Shown here one piece after another: positions 9,647-17,000 of a DNA stretch of 64,000 nt. The position numbers and the translations under genes were made by a program. The notes beneath the pieces were generated by a model, which did not search any database, was not told where the DNA came from, and saw only the letters and a program-made list of their open reading frames with translations. Numbering within the stretch: the first letter of the stretch is position 1; each line of letters begins with the position of its first letter. The DNA is from Methylosarcina fibrata AML-C10 (GTDB lineage Bacteria; Pseudomonadota; Gammaproteobacteria; Methylococcales; Methylomonadaceae): the NCBI RefSeq assembly GCF_000372865.1, contig NZ_KB889965.1, forward strand, positions 3,331,450 to 3,395,449. The letters are read 5' to 3'.

Positions 9647-9707
9647 AGCTCGGATGGAGCTTTGCGGAATCCGGGGCAATCGGGACATTGATTATCCCGG
9701 ATTCATC
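9647..9707. repeat. REP-like hairpin between RHS cassettes
   Basis: The arms AATCCGGG (9668-9675) and CCCGGATT (9696-9703) can pair. The segment GGAGCTTTGCGGAA just upstream is shared with the 92-bp elements at 14405 and 15588, which suggests related repeat families. It lies between the first immunity gene and the orphan RHS tip. Confidence 0.5.
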
Positions 9708-9726
9708 GAGTCAGAGGGAGCCCCCT

Positions 9727-11253
9727 ATGTCGGGATTGGTTATCACGTATGGCTATGACAGCGAGGGGAGAGTCAATGCCATCAATCTGAACGGGCAGAC
9801 CCTGCTCACCAATCTGGTTTACGAACCGTTCGGTCCGCCGCAAAGCTGGACCTGGGTCAGTGGCCAGACGTACAGCCGGACCTTCGATGCCGACGGCCGT
9901 CTGTCGGACTACCCGTTGGGGCTGGACACCCGTTTCGTCAGCTACGATCCGGCCGGCCGCATCACCGGCTACAGCCATACCACCGCCGCCAACGACCGCA
10001 GCTTCGACTACGACCTCGTGGACCGGCTGATCCTGGACAGCGACGGCACGACCAGCCGCAGCTTCGCCTACGACGCCAACGGCAACCGTACTGACTTCAA
10101 TCAGAACGGGAACAGTGCTCTATACACGATCGATCCCGGCAGCAATCGCCTGCTCGGCCTCAGCGGCTCGATGATGAAAACCTACAGCTACGACGCGGCC
10201 GGCCATCTCACCGGCAACGGCACCACGACTTTCGACTGGAACGCCGCCGGGCGATTGGCGAGAATGATGACGGGCGCTTTGAGCAATATTTACCGATACA
10301 CCGGGCTGGGCGAGCGGGTGATCAAGGCCGGCGCTTACATCACCCAGCAACCCCATCGCTATATCTACGACCCTCAAGGCCATCTGATCGGCGAATACGA
10401 CAAAAACAACGCCTTGCGGCAGGAAACGGTCTGGCTTGGCGACCTGCCGGTGGCGGCGGTCAAGAAAGACGCCGCCGGCCTATTCCAGTTCTATCCCGTC
10501 CAGGCCGACCACCTCAATGCACCTCGGGTAATCCTGAACAGCGCCAACACCTCGGTCTGGCGCTGGGATGCCACCGATGCCTTCGGCACCGTCCAGCCTA
10601 ATGGCGACCCGGACGGCGACGGTAGCCTGTTCGAATACAACCTGCGTTTCCCTGGGCAGTTTTACGACAAGGAGACCGGCTTGCATTACAATTATTTCAG
10701 GGATTACGATCCGGTCACCGGGCGGTATATCGACAGTGATCCGATTGGGCTAATGGGTGGGTTGAATACTTACGGCTATGTCGGCGGGAATCCGATTAAT
10801 CATTCTGATTCTTCTGGACTTTTCTTGGATGAAGCGGGACTTCAAACAGCGCTTCAAGGCTTAGCAACGGCTACAGGAATTACTACCAGTACAATCTCTG
10901 CTACTCTTGGTGGTATCGCAGGAATTTTGTATCCAAAACCTGCTGGTGAAGGTTCAGATGTAATTCCACAGCAAGATTGTCCTCCAGATAATGACGATAA
11001 ATGCAGTAAATTAATTGCAGAAATTCAGGATGTTATGAAACAGTTAAACAGACGATATATGGATCAATGCCGAGATAAGAAAAAACTATGGGATACCCAT
11101 GTCCAAGCTTTTGAAGATACTAAACGTCGATTAGCCAAACTTGTAGCTCGGGCAGAGTCAAATGGTTGTGCAGTACCACTTAGGGCATATGAGTGGTTAC
11201 ATACTCAATGCCCTGTGCCTGGTACACCGAGAAACACATCACCAGGATATTGA
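9727..11253 (+). CDS. Orphan RHS core fragment with a second toxin tip
   Basis: The ATG at 9727 follows a strong Shine-Dalgarno (GAGGGAG, 9714-9720), so this truncated RHS piece may be translated by itself (508 residues). Residues up to about 357 duplicate the core end of the main RHS gene. After the core end the tip diverges: a Gly/Ala-rich linker, then a helical Cys-containing domain with CSKLIAEIQDVMKQLNRRY and AESNGCAVPLRAYEW. This resembles small helical toxin tips common behind RHS repeats, though I do not assign a specific activity. It lacks the N-terminal domains needed for export, so it is a displaced cassette that could supply a new tip to a full-length RHS by recombination. Confidence 0.75.
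   Translation: MSGLVITYGYDSEGRVNAINLNGQTLLTNLVYEPFGPPQSWTWVSGQTYSRTFDADGRLSDYPLGLDTRFVSYDPAGRITGYSHTTAANDRSFDYDLVDRLILDSDGTTSRSFAYDANGNRTDFNQNGNSALYTIDPGSNRLLGLSGSMMKTYSYDAAGHLTGNGTTTFDWNAAGRLARMMTGALSNIYRYTGLGERVIKAGAYITQQPHRYIYDPQGHLIGEYDKNNALRQETVWLGDLPVAAVKKDAAGLFQFYPVQADHLNAPRVILNSANTSVWRWDATDAFGTVQPNGDPDGDGSLFEYNLRFPGQFYDKETGLHYNYFRDYDPVTGRYIDSDPIGLMGGLNTYGYVGGNPINHSDSSGLFLDEAGLQTALQGLATATGITTSTISATLGGIAGILYPKPAGEGSDVIPQQDCPPDNDDKCSKLIAEIQDVMKQLNRRYMDQCRDKKKLWDTHVQAFEDTKRRLAKLVARAESNGCAVPLRAYEWLHTQCPVPGTPRNTSPGY
9737..10798 (+). repeat. RHS core direct repeat, copy 2 (1062 bp)
   Basis: Matches 7683-8744 without indels. Differences are scattered single bases, for example Ala to Thr in WRWDATDAF and Leu to Gln in GTVQPNG. 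Confidence 0.9.
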
Positions 11254-11262
11254 GGTTTTTTG

Positions 11263-11622
11263 ATGAATTTAGCTATTAATTGGATAAAGGCAAAACAAAC
11301 ACAAATACTTGGCAAGTCACTGAGTGAAAAGGAGGAAGATGCGATAATCACTTTGCTTGAACAATGTGATTATGAACCTGATAATGCCGTTAAAGTAATA
11401 CTTGAGATCATCGAGCAAAACCCGAGTGAGCGAGTGCTAGCCTTCTTAGGTGCGGGTCCTGTTGAAGAACTTCTTGTGAAATATCCTGAGTATCTGGAGA
11501 AACTGATTGAGATGACACCAAATACCAGTGCCTTGAAAGAATGCCTTTCTCATGTTAACTACGATGATGAAGATGGACTGGATGCGGAAATGTTAAATAA
11601 ATTTCTTAATTCAACGCAGTAG
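11263..11622 (+). CDS. DUF6869-like candidate immunity protein
   Basis: The ATG at 11263 follows the orphan RHS stop by 9 bp, with GAGG at 11252-11255 as a likely ribosome site. The 119-residue acidic protein is mostly helical. Its central part FLGAGPVEELLVKYPEYLEK matches the AAGPxExLL pattern I associate with DUF6869, a family found beside polymorphic toxins. It is presumably a cytoplasmic binder that neutralises the toxin tip encoded just upstream. The family name is given from memory of the motif and should be treated as probable. Confidence 0.62.
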   Translation: MNLAINWIKAKQTQILGKSLSEKEEDAIITLLEQCDYEPDNAVKVILEIIEQNPSERVLAFLGAGPVEELLVKYPEYLEKLIEMTPNTSALKECLSHVNYDDEDGLDAEMLNKFLNSTQ

Positions 11623-11624
11623 CC

Positions 11625-11752
11625 CTGATCGGCGAATACGACAAAAACAATACCTTGTGCCAGGAAACCGTTTGGCTTGGCGACCTGCCAGTGGTGGTGG
11701 TCAAGAAAGATGCCGCCGGCCTATTCCAGTTCTTTCCCGTCCAGGCCGACCA
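11625..11752 (+). pseudogene. RHS core fragment left of the IS256 remnant
   Basis: These 128 bp correspond to about 8330-8457 of the main RHS gene (LIGEYDKNN, VWLGDLPV, FQFFPVQAD). The fragment has no start and stops matching at GGCCGACCA, where IS256-like sequence begins. The matching continuation (GACCACCTCAATGC) resumes at 14494. The two pieces were therefore one RHS tip split by mobile elements. Confidence 0.8.
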
Positions 11753-11852
11753 TCGAGTTATGTTTGAAAGTTGTGGATGAAGAGATGAGGAAAGCGGCGT
11801 ATTCTTGATGGTCTTCGAGGTCATCATCCTAACAGAGAGGAGCGAATACGCC
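11753..11852 (+). mobile_element. IS256-family remnant, left end
   Basis: About 100 bp starting TCGAGTTATGTTTGAAAG, lying between the RHS fragment and IS66 copy A. Its last 8 bp (AATACGCC) are the IS66 target duplication and continue at 14269 into the start of an IS256-type transposase gene. Assignment to IS256 rests on that gene. Confidence 0.6.
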
Positions 11853-11897
11853 GTAAGCGTCTAGCCGTCCCACATCGTCGGCTGTTCTGGTTATGAT

Positions 11898-13496
11898 TTA
11901 ATCCGTGACAGCGAAAGGCAGCAGTTCGTCAATGCGGCTGTTGGGCCAGGTGGGGAGTTTTTCCAGGATATCTTTTAACCAGGCCGAGGGATCGAGGCCG
12001 TTGAGCTTGGCGGTGCCGAGCAAGGTTTGAATGACCGCCGCCCGTTGGCCGGCGCGTTCGGAACCTGCGAACAGCCAGTTCTTTTTACCCAAGGCAATCG
12101 GCCGAATGCTGTTTTCGACAGGGTTGTTGTCGATGGGCAAATCACCGGTTTCGGCGTAACGCCTCAGCGCGTCCCAGCGCTTCAAGCTGTAATCAATCGC
12201 TTTGGCGGTGGCACTGTTGGGCGCGGTGGTCAGTCGGGTCTGTTGCAGCCAATCGTGCAGGCCGACCAGTGCCGGCCGGCTTTTCTGGACGCGCAAGGCT
12301 TGGCGCTCAGCAGGCGTTAGGGCACGACCTTCGGCTTCGATCGCATACAATACGGCGATGCGGCTCAAGGCTTCTTGCGCGATCGGACTCTGACTGGCCT
12401 GGAACAAGTCGAAGAATTTCCGCCGCGCATGCGCCCAACAGGCCAGTTCAACACACGGTTCGATTAGGCGTTGATCCTCGGGATGCGCACGGGCGGCCGC
12501 AAACAGGGCTTTGTAGCCGGCGTAGTCATCGACCACGAGGTAGCCTTGCCAATCGCCTAGAAACTGCCCGGCATGCCGGCCGCTGCGGCCGGCTTGATAA
12601 TCGAAGACGAGGATCTTCGGCCCCGGTTGCAGGTCATTGCTGCGGTAGGCCCACAGGTAGGCTTTCTTGGTTTTGCCGTTGCCGGGATCCAGTTGCGGCA
12701 CTGGCGTCTCATCGGCATGCAGGCAATCGCGTTGCAAGAGGTGCCAGGTCAATCGATCGGACAAAGGCTGCAAGGCCACGCCGAGGCGCCCGACCCAATC
12801 GGCCAAGGTGGAACGGGATAAGGCAACGCCGTCGCGGGCGGCGATTTGCTCCAAGCGATACAGCGGCAGATGGTCCTGGAATTTGCTGATCATCACCCAG
12901 CTCAACAAGCCGACCGCCGCCATCCCGCCATCGATCACCGCCGGCGGAATCGGCGCCGCCGTCACGGTTTCGCAGCTCCGGCAAGCGTACTGGGGGCGGA
13001 TATGTCGGTGCACGAAAAACCGGGCTGGCTCGACATCCAGTTGCTCGGTCACATCTTCGCCGATCTGGATCAAGTCCCGGCCGCATTGGCCGCAAGTGCA
13101 GGATTCGGGTTCATGCCGGTGTTCGATGCGAGGCAAGTGAGACGGTAACGGTTGCCGGCCGGCGCGTAAGCGTTTGGGGCGAGCGACAGTGTCGCAAGGT
13201 TCGTCCTGCAGTTGCTCGACTTCGGCATCGATGGCCGAAATATCCGTGTTCCAGGTTTCCTCGAACACATCCCGCTGCAGCGGCGCCCAGGCTTCGCTTT
13301 GGGTACTGAAACGGATGCGCTTGTAATAGGCCAACTCGTGCGTCAGCGCGGCGATTTTGACGTCTTTGCTCTGAATGGCTTTGGCATCCCGCTCAGCCTG
13401 CTCGATCAGCGCTTGAATCAATGCGGCTACTTCGGTTTTTGCCGAAGGCTCCAGGTTCAACTGATCGAGTTTGGCGAGGGGGTTCATGGCTGTCAT
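11898..13496 (-). CDS. tnpC: IS66 transposase TnpC, copy A
   Basis: A 532-residue DDE transposase. An N-terminal leucine-rich coiled region (residues 1-60) is followed by a zinc finger (CTCGQCGRD and YACRSCETV). The catalytic core has Asp in HADETPVPQL, Asp in YLVVDDYAGY and the conserved end NNPVENSIRPIALGKKNWLF. Length and domain order are standard for IS66 TnpC. It is the last gene of the tnpA-tnpB-tnpC set and is intact. The protein is identical to the copy at 55716-57314. Confidence 0.96.
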   Translation of the reverse strand: MTAMNPLAKLDQLNLEPSAKTEVAALIQALIEQAERDAKAIQSKDVKIAALTHELAYYKRIRFSTQSEAWAPLQRDVFEETWNTDISAIDAEVEQLQDEPCDTVARPKRLRAGRQPLPSHLPRIEHRHEPESCTCGQCGRDLIQIGEDVTEQLDVEPARFFVHRHIRPQYACRSCETVTAAPIPPAVIDGGMAAVGLLSWVMISKFQDHLPLYRLEQIAARDGVALSRSTLADWVGRLGVALQPLSDRLTWHLLQRDCLHADETPVPQLDPGNGKTKKAYLWAYRSNDLQPGPKILVFDYQAGRSGRHAGQFLGDWQGYLVVDDYAGYKALFAAARAHPEDQRLIEPCVELACWAHARRKFFDLFQASQSPIAQEALSRIAVLYAIEAEGRALTPAERQALRVQKSRPALVGLHDWLQQTRLTTAPNSATAKAIDYSLKRWDALRRYAETGDLPIDNNPVENSIRPIALGKKNWLFAGSERAGQRAAVIQTLLGTAKLNGLDPSAWLKDILEKLPTWPNSRIDELLPFAVTD

Positions 13497-13561
13497 TATA
13501 CCGTATGAACCCTCTGAGCGCCTTGATTTTATTGAGTTTCATCGGTTTTTAAAGTTTCACC

Positions 13562-13912
13562 TTACACCCGCCATTCTGCTGACGGTTGTGCCGATAGCCG
13601 TTGCCAGTCGACGCCGGCGGCTAACCAGTGCCACTGCGCCTGACTGATCGCAAACACCGCTTCATTGGCTTTAGGCCATACAAAAACCCCCTGGTGCAGA
13701 CGCCGCTGACAGAGCCAAACCCCATTGCCGTCCCACAGCAACAGGCGTAACCGATTGCCGGCACGGTTGCGGAAGATAAAGGCCGATCCGGCGCCCGGCG
13801 AATGTCCCAGGCTCTCCTGGACGATCGCGGTTAAGCCATCCAGGCCACGGCGCATATCGACCGGCGCCACCGCCAGCCAAATCTGCGCCGGACTTGCGAT
13901 CAGGCTAGGCAT
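13562..13912 (-). CDS. tnpB: IS66 accessory protein TnpB, copy A
   Basis: The chosen start is the ATG complementary to 13910-13912, giving 116 residues beginning MPSLIASPAQIW. The family signature VDMRRGLDGL and the later FIFRNRAGNRLRLLLWDGNG are clear, as is the tail reading W...QRLSAQP. The gene overlaps the end of tnpA by 13 bp, consistent with translational coupling. In IS66 elements TnpB is required with TnpA and TnpC for transposition, but its exact activity is not known. Confidence 0.94.
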   Translation of the reverse strand: MPSLIASPAQIWLAVAPVDMRRGLDGLTAIVQESLGHSPGAGSAFIFRNRAGNRLRLLLWDGNGVWLCQRRLHQGVFVWPKANEAVFAISQAQWHWLAAGVDWQRLSAQPSAEWRV

Positions 13913-14193
13913 CGTAACAGCTCTGCCAACCAAACGGCCGAAACGGTCGCGGGCAACTCCAGCCGGTGACCTTGGCGACACTGCAGCACCAGACGCTCGA
14001 TGGATGGGGCTGCGTTTTCAACGTGGACCGGGATCAAGGCCAAGGGCGGGACGCCTCGACCCTTGCGGTAATCCGATAGTCGTGCCGCAAAGGTACGACT
14101 GTTAAGGCTGTGTTGCCGGCAATAAGCCGACTGCTTTAAATCACTGCTTTGCCAAGCTTCGATATGATCGAGCCATCGTTTCGATAATGCCAT
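13900..14193 (-). CDS. tnpA: IS66 accessory protein TnpA, copy A
   Basis: A 97-residue protein with an N-terminal helix-turn-helix-like segment (HIEAWQSSDLKQSAYCRQHS, then FAARLSDYRK) typical of the IS66 TnpA/IS3 OrfA-like family. It is the first gene inside the right end of the element and ends in LLRCLA. In copy B this last residue is changed by an IS630 insertion. Confidence 0.9.
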   Translation of the reverse strand: MALSKRWLDHIEAWQSSDLKQSAYCRQHSLNSRTFAARLSDYRKGRGVPPLALIPVHVENAAPSIERLVLQCRQGHRLELPATVSAVWLAELLRCLA

Positions 14194-14276
14194 GATTCAT
14201 CCTCGCCAAAAATAACAAGGATGAACTGTCCGGTAGTGCTTGAACAGATGGGACGGCTAGACGCTTACAATACGCC

Positions 14277-14414
14277 ATGAGTGAAGATACGGTAATTTCA
14301 CTAAAAAATCCAGGGTCCCCCGGTTCGGTAGCCGACGCCCTGACAGAGATTTTGCGGGAAGGCGCACAGCAGTTGCTTGCGTCCGCGATTGAGGCGGAAG
14401 TCAGAGGGCCGTAG
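14277..14414 (+). pseudogene. IS256-family transposase, N-terminal stub
   Basis: A 45-codon frame starting MSEDTVISLKN and containing ALTEILREGAQQLLASAIE, the recognisable amino-terminal segment of IS256-type (mutator) transposases. It is truncated where the 92-bp inverted-repeat element begins (14405), and its stop codon comes from that element. The promoter side was cut off by IS66 copy A, which inserted 8 bp before the start codon. Confidence 0.75.
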
Positions 14415-14496
14415 GCTGGGTTGGAGCTTTGCGGAAACCCAGCATATCCGCATCCCTAAATGCTGGGTTTCGTTCCTCAACCCAGCCTACGGCCCT
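14405..14496. repeat. 92-bp inverted-repeat element (MITE/REP-like), copy 1
   Basis: The ends AGGGCCGTAGGCTGGGTTG and its complement form a long stem, with an inner second hairpin AAACCCAGCAT/ATGCTGGGTTT. The sequence appears identical to 15588-15679. It has no coding capacity. It joins the IS256 stub to the RHS fragment. Confidence 0.88.
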
Positions 14497-15156
14497 GACC
14501 ACCTCAATGCGCCCAGGGTAATCCTGAATAGTGCCAACACCCCGGTCTGGCGCTGGGATGCTACGGACGCCTTCGGCACCGTCCTGCCTAATGGCGACCC
14601 GGACGGGGATGGCCTCCTGTTCGAATACAACCTGCGTTTCCCTGGGCAGTTTTACGATAAGGAAACCGGCTTGCATTATAACTACTACAGGGATTACGAT
14701 TCGGTCACGGGACGCTACATCGACAGTGACCCGACTGGCTTGGCGGGAGGCATTAATGCTTATGCTTATGCCTATGTCAATGGAAATCCGGTGAATCTGA
14801 CCGATCCGAATGGGTTAATGGCTATTCCAGCAGCTCGTGCAGCCGCCGCCGCTATTCCCGCCGCCGTTTGTGCTGTAGCTCCCTCGGTGTGTCAAAAAGC
14901 TGCTCAGGCTGTGTCGAATGCCGTTCAAGCTTGCCGGAATGCAATGCATAGCGAGGCTAGCGATGATGCTCAGCCGAATGAAAAAGATCTCACCAAGGTA
15001 AAAGAGCGAGAAGGAAATAAAGTTGCTCAGGAAGCTGGTTATCAAGATGCGAAGGATGGTCGAGGTGAAGGTGGTGTAGACATCTATCGTGACAAGACGA
15101 CTGGTGACTATTGGTTATGGAATGGCGTCAGAGGAGGCGAAAAAGAAAGATTATGA
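14493..15156 (+). pseudogene. Orphan RHS tip with a third toxin domain
   Basis: RHS core-end coding resumes at GACCACCTC and runs through DPTGLAGGINAYAY to the boundary NLTDPNGL. It has no start codon of its own; the open frame upstream only reads through the 92-bp element. The tip has an Ala-rich, Cys-containing helical linker (residues AARAAAAAIPAAVCAV), then EAGYQDAKDGRGEGGVDIYR and DYWLWNG. This ending resembles the Ntox33-like class (DxYxD...G.(I/Y)W), but that is a weak motif match. The stop codon overlaps the start of the next gene by 4 bp (ATGA). Confidence 0.68.
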
Positions 15157-15557
15157 CTTTAAGACGGGCTAGATCAATATCATTAACCTTTAGAGGATTC
15201 GAATTGACTCCACAGGAAGTCGAATCCTTTGTGGGTGTGACTGCAACTAGGCTTGGAAAGCAAGGTGAGCCAGTCAAGCCGGGTGTCAAGACATTGCTAA
15301 AGCGGCCTATAGTGAAGTACTCGTTAGAATTTCCCTATGGATGCAGAATGGCTGAAATGATTCCTGCGCTTGTGCAACATCTTGGTGGAATAAGCCACCT
15401 TTGCAAGGTTCGAGATCGAGTGTTGCCTGAATTTTTTGAGATTGATATTGTTTTGCCTATTAAAGGATCAGAAGAACAAGAAGGGGGCTCTTTACCTTCA
15501 GAGGTTATTGCTGATCTGTACACGTTGCGAGCAAGCCTTTCCTTTCAATTTCTATAA
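15153..15557 (+). CDS. DUF4279-like immunity protein
   Basis: The ATG at 15153 overlaps the RHS stop as ATGA, indicating translational coupling; earlier in-frame codons would overlap the toxin more deeply. The 134-residue protein shows the DUF4279 layout: LTFRGFELTPQEVESFVGV at the start, a Lys/Arg-rich middle, IPALVQHLGG, and FEIDIVLPI before a final helix. Proteins of this family are often found behind polymorphic toxin tips and are treated as immunity proteins. Family membership is judged from the pattern and was not searched. Confidence 0.72.
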   Translation: MTLRRARSISLTFRGFELTPQEVESFVGVTATRLGKQGEPVKPGVKTLLKRPIVKYSLEFPYGCRMAEMIPALVQHLGGISHLCKVRDRVLPEFFEIDIVLPIKGSEEQEGGSLPSEVIADLYTLRASLSFQFL

Positions 15558-15587
15558 AACTGTTCAACGCGATGACACTGCGTAGCA

Positions 15588-15679
15588 AGGGCCGTAGGCT
15601 GGGTTGGAGCTTTGCGGAAACCCAGCATATCCGCATCCCTAAATGCTGGGTTTCGTTCCTCAACCCAGCCTACGGCCCT
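15588..15679. repeat. 92-bp inverted-repeat element (MITE/REP-like), copy 2
   Basis: Same sequence and length as 14405-14496. The two copies bracket the third RHS toxin/immunity cassette in direct orientation, so recombination between them could delete or mobilise that cassette. Confidence 0.88.
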
Positions 15680-16094
15680 AAAGAAATGTTGGGGACGTTA
15701 CACTAGAAAGTAAGATAAGTAGGTTTGCATAAAAAGCCAGGTAAAATCAGACAGAGGGGGCTGGTTGTAGAGAGATAAATGAAATATGTGAAAGGCTTGA
15801 CCGAAGCGGAACAGCGCTTAGTGCGAGAAGAGTGCAACTTCGGGTCGATTGCAAAATGCCGAAAACTTTTCAAATAGAGCCGGGGCAGCAGTTTCTCCAG
15901 AGTCTGGGTCCGCCTTAAGCGACGGCAACAGAGCCAAGGTAAGCGGAGCTTATCTTTACAGTCGTGACCAGGGGACCGGCACCTCAATCGTTCCGATATC
16001 GGTTGAGCATGCCTTCGTTTTGGGCCCATGACCCTTCTCGCCGTAACCGAGTTTACCGGCGGTTCCCGCGGACAGACCGCGACAACCCGAAACA
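15680..16094 (+). other. Intergenic region with a likely transposase stub
   Basis: A 32-codon frame at 15779-15877 begins MKYVKGLTEAEQRLV, similar to the start of some IS630-type transposases, and then stops. The rest shows no credible gene on either strand. It probably marks the decayed edge of the RHS island before the core gene yicC. Confidence 0.4.
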
Positions 16095-16961
16095 TCACTC
16101 AATATTCTGTACCTGTTCTCGCATCTGCTCGATAAGCACCTTGAGCTCGATCGAAATCTGGGTCGTTTCCTTGTCGGCGGACTTGGAGCCCAGAGTATTG
16201 GCTTCGCGGTGCAGTTCCTGCATCAGAAAATCCAGTCTTCGCCCGACCGGCTCGCGCTGCCTCAGGACTCTCAGGACTTCGTTGATGTGAGTTTCCAGCC
16301 GGTCCAGTTCTTCGGCAATATCGAGTTTTTGAGTGATCAGGACCAGTTCCTGCTCAAGGCGCTCGTAATCCGGCTGGGCAACCAATTCGGCCACTCTGTC
16401 CCGCAACCGGTTGCGAATCAACTGCAGCACTTCCGGAATGCGCTTCCTGGCCGAAGCGACATGGCCCAGCATGGTCTGGCAACGCTCCTCGATCATCGCT
16501 TTAAGCTGCGCCCCTTCTCTTTCCCGCACTTCCAGCAATTTCGCCAGGGTTTGTTCGACCAGGGCGGTGATTTCTTGAGCCAGTTGCTCCCTGCCCGCTT
16601 CCGGTTCCTGCTGAATGCCGGGAAAGGCAAGCACGTCGAGCGCCGAAAAGGACGAGAGCCCGGGCATCAGCTCTTCGATTTGCCGGGTCGCTTCCAGCAG
16701 CGCGGCCACGGCGTCGCGATTGACCAGAAAACTGGCTCCCGCCCTGGCCTGTTTTCTGTAGCTCAGGCTGCATTCCACTTTGCCCCGGTGGATCTTGTCG
16801 GCGATCCGGGAGCGAATGTCGGCTTCCAGGAAACGCATGCGCTCGGGGAGCTTGACCGTGATATCGCTGTAACGGTGATTGACCGACCGCATTTCACAAT
16901 CTATAGTTAAATCGCTGATTTCCGCTTCACTACCGGCAAATGCGGTCATGCTTCTAATCAT
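16095..16961 (-). CDS. yicC: YicC-family endoribonuclease
   Basis: The start is the ATG complementary to 16959-16961, giving MIRSMTAFAG, the typical YicC beginning; the open frame continues 77 codons upstream but that part is not conserved-looking. The 288-residue protein has the N-terminal YicC domain (CEMRSVNHRY, LEADIRSRI) and the C-terminal DUF1732 block (DIAEELDRLETHI, GRRLDFLMQELHREANTLGSK). YicC proteins are RNases implicated in small-RNA turnover and stationary-phase fitness. It is divergent from the kinase gene at 17001, with only 39 bp between the two starts. Confidence 0.93.
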   Translation of the reverse strand: MIRSMTAFAGSEAEISDLTIDCEMRSVNHRYSDITVKLPERMRFLEADIRSRIADKIHRGKVECSLSYRKQARAGASFLVNRDAVAALLEATRQIEELMPGLSSFSALDVLAFPGIQQEPEAGREQLAQEITALVEQTLAKLLEVREREGAQLKAMIEERCQTMLGHVASARKRIPEVLQLIRNRLRDRVAELVAQPDYERLEQELVLITQKLDIAEELDRLETHINEVLRVLRQREPVGRRLDFLMQELHREANTLGSKSADKETTQISIELKVLIEQMREQVQNIE

Positions 16962-17000
16962 TAAACACCTGTTCTGGCTGGATTCTAATTCAAAATAAAA

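Larger units (their letters stand above)
11853..14268 (-). mobile_element. IS66-family insertion sequence, copy A, intact (2416 bp)
   Basis: Terminal inverted repeats GTAAGCGTCTAGCCGTCCCA and its complement bound the element. It is flanked by an exact 8-bp duplication AATACGCC (11845-11852 and 14269-14276), the size typical for IS66. It carries the standard tnpA, tnpB and tnpC genes on the minus strand. Copy B at 55671-59297 has the same ends and an identical TnpC protein. Confidence 0.97.

Noticed and set aside
12027-13508. Several long plus-strand open frames opposite the IS66 transposase
   Set aside because: They are antisense to a clearly identified tnpC gene, recur identically in copy B at 55845-57326, and show no domain or ribosome site.
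15703-16098. 131-codon minus-strand frame downstream of yicC
   Set aside because: Composition is Arg/Pro/Ser-rich with no ribosome site or domain, and the region contains transposon debris.
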